Assembly (NCBI GenBank): GCA_023459215.1
Contig: JAEWVF010000007.1
Location: forward strand, 1 to 31,996
Length of the DNA: 31,996 bases
Reading direction: 5' to 3'
Origin: Chloroflexota bacterium
Lineage (GTDB): Bacteria > Chloroflexota > Anaerolineae > Anaerolineales > Villigracilaceae
Shown here: positions 31,011-31,996 of the stretch, piece by piece
How positions within the stretch are numbered: the first letter of the stretch is position 1
How the letters are laid out: each line of letters begins with the position of its first letter
The notes under the pieces: generated by a model
What the model saw: the letters and a program-made list of their open reading frames with translations, nothing else
Database searches by the model: none
What the model was told of the DNA's origin: nothing
Position numbers and translations under genes: made by a program

Positions 31011-31029
31011 GTTCAAGTTCGCATTTAAC

Positions 31030-31057
31030 AAAAAACTGGCGGGAAGCATCCCGCCAG
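31030..31057 (-). terminator. Terminator of the third chitinase gene
   Basis: On the minus strand CTGGCGGGA, loop TGCT and TCCCGCCAG form a perfect 9-bp stem followed by TTTTTT (plus-strand As 31030-31035). It lies about 27 bases after that gene's stop. Confidence 0.92.
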
Positions 31058-31083
31058 CATCTCCAATCAAACAGCAATCCAAT

Positions 31084-31996
31084 TTAACCGGGCAGCAGAT
31101 CCAGACCAAGGCGGGCAGCTTGCGAAAACTCATAGCCAGCGGCTCGATCCCAATTGATCGACCAGGTCATCAAGGCCCCAAAGCCCGGATAGCCCGTCTC
31201 ACGCTGGAGCTGGTAGCGGCGCAGGGGCTGCCCGCCAGCGACGAGGTAGGCCATTGCTTGTCCGAGCGTATCCGGGCCAAGATAGCCATTCTGGACAATC
31301 CGGCCCAGCGAGGGCAGGCCAATGCTGACCTGTTCAGGCCGCAGACCGGCAAAAAAGCGTTCCACGCCCCCCGCCACCGGGAAGCCGAGCAACAGCATCT
31401 CGGCCATCGCCAGGTGAAAATCGGGATCATCCGGGTCGTAAAAACGGCCGTCAAGGGCTTTCTGCGGCAGGGCGTTATAGTGCTGCACATGGACATAGTC
31501 CAGGCAGTCGCGCAGGTGTTCGATCAGCGGAAGATAGGACCCCTGCACATCCCTGTAGGCGCGAAAACCGCCCTGGACATAAGCCACCTGCGGCGCCAAC
31601 GAGAGCAGGAAGCCGGGTCCGCGCTGTTCTTTCAGTTCGCGCAGCAAGCCGATCAAATGGACGACCGCGGGGGAGACAGGGTGGCCAAAATCGTTGTCAC
31701 CAGCTTCCAGCTTGAGCGTGCCCTCCAGGTCGATATCCAGGCCGTCGAAACGATACTCATCCAGGAGCTTCTCCAGCGAAGCGCGAAAACGGGCCGCACT
31801 TGGTTGGGTATCCAGCGCAAACGAGCCGTTCGCCCCGCCGACAGAAAGGACAACCTTGCGCCCACAGGATTGCAGGGCGGCAATATCGGCCTTAAGCTCG
31901 GCGGCGCTGGTTTGTTCGCAAGGCTCAAAAACTACAGTCCCATTTTTGGCCGTATCCGCAAGCCCAAAGGCGATATTAATCACATCAAACGCCGGC
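31084..31996 (-). CDS. GH18 chitinase, partial (5' end outside the window)
   Basis: The open frame reaches the right edge, giving 304 residues; a GTG at 31983 is internal, since the codons before it (PAFDVINIAFG) continue the family sequence of the first GH18 strand. The catalytic motif DGLDIDLE is intact, with the acid at 31723-31725, and VHVQHYNALP and ALMTWSINWDR resemble the second chitinase, so it belongs to the same GH18 type. It ends in a short tail after the barrel, with no C-terminal module. Any signal peptide or binding modules would lie beyond the edge. It is the third chitinase in a row and has its own terminator. Confidence 0.92.
   Translation of the reverse strand, partial: PAFDVINIAFGLADTAKNGTVVFEPCEQTSAAELKADIAALQSCGRKVVLSVGGANGSFALDTQPSAARFRASLEKLLDEYRFDGLDIDLEGTLKLEAGDNDFGHPVSPAVVHLIGLLRELKEQRGPGFLLSLAPQVAYVQGGFRAYRDVQGSYLPLIEHLRDCLDYVHVQHYNALPQKALDGRFYDPDDPDFHLAMAEMLLLGFPVAGGVERFFAGLRPEQVSIGLPSLGRIVQNGYLGPDTLGQAMAYLVAGGQPLRRYQLQRETGYPGFGALMTWSINWDRAAGYEFSQAARLGLDLLPG

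Overview
The window is a gene-dense stretch of a bacterial chromosome of fairly high G+C. Most genes are on the plus strand, with plsC, the ttuB-ttuA operon and the chitinases on the minus strand. The gene set fits a filamentous Chloroflexota (Anaerolineae-like) genome: an EF-G-II-type factor, a TtuA/TtuB tRNA thiolation pair, an NYN-LOTUS protein, a MacB-type exporter with a secreted CARDB-type partner instead of an HlyD adaptor, and multidomain Thr/Pro-linked chitinases. The taxonomic call is inference from gene content; no rRNA, tRNA or CRISPR array is visible. Many promoters are of the -10 'TGnTATACT' or 'TATACT' type, and intrinsic terminators are strong and frequent.

Layout. 1-2416: upstream region with a near-consensus promoter, then an EF-G paralogue and its terminator. 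2461-7137: a four-gene operon (Yip1-like membrane protein, LolD/MacB ATPase, secreted TIG/CARDB protein, MacB-type permease). 7147-8226: aldo/keto reductase followed by a tandemly duplicated terminator, facing a minus-strand plsC. 8958-11444: enolase, terminator, nitrilase-family amidohydrolase. 11449-15430: a block of small membrane proteins of mostly unknown function (Ser/Asp-rich protein, zinc-ribbon/DUF4178-like protein, 3-TM protein, GlsB-like protein, CPBP protease, 2-TM protein). 15455-18006: an A+T-rich, probably leaderless gene encoding a single-chain fusion of a PstI/BsuBI-type methyltransferase with its restriction endonuclease, the clearest accessory insertion. 18053-20182: a fusion of an AAC(3)-type acetyltransferase with a DUF4910-type zinc aminopeptidase.

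20217-22748: a palindromic repeat and a minus-strand operon NYN-LOTUS / ttuB / ttuA. 22785-25486: glycosyltransferase, yraN, a 133-bp inverted-repeat element, and miaA, which appears to start at a rare CTG codon directly after that element. 25511-27351: acyl-CoA synthetase with strong promoter and terminator. 27389-31996: a palindrome and three consecutive minus-strand GH18 chitinase genes; the first two share near-identical chitin-binding N-terminal modules joined to different GH18 catalytic types, and the third runs off the right edge. Helically phased TTGAGC repeats upstream of the second chitinase look like an activator site.

The most notable items are the one-polypeptide PstI-type restriction-modification enzyme, the AAC(3)-peptidase fusion, the CTG start and adjacent repeat at miaA, the phased repeats in the chitinase promoter, the Ser/Asp-rich membrane protein cluster, and the EF-G paralogue lacking the catalytic switch-II histidine.
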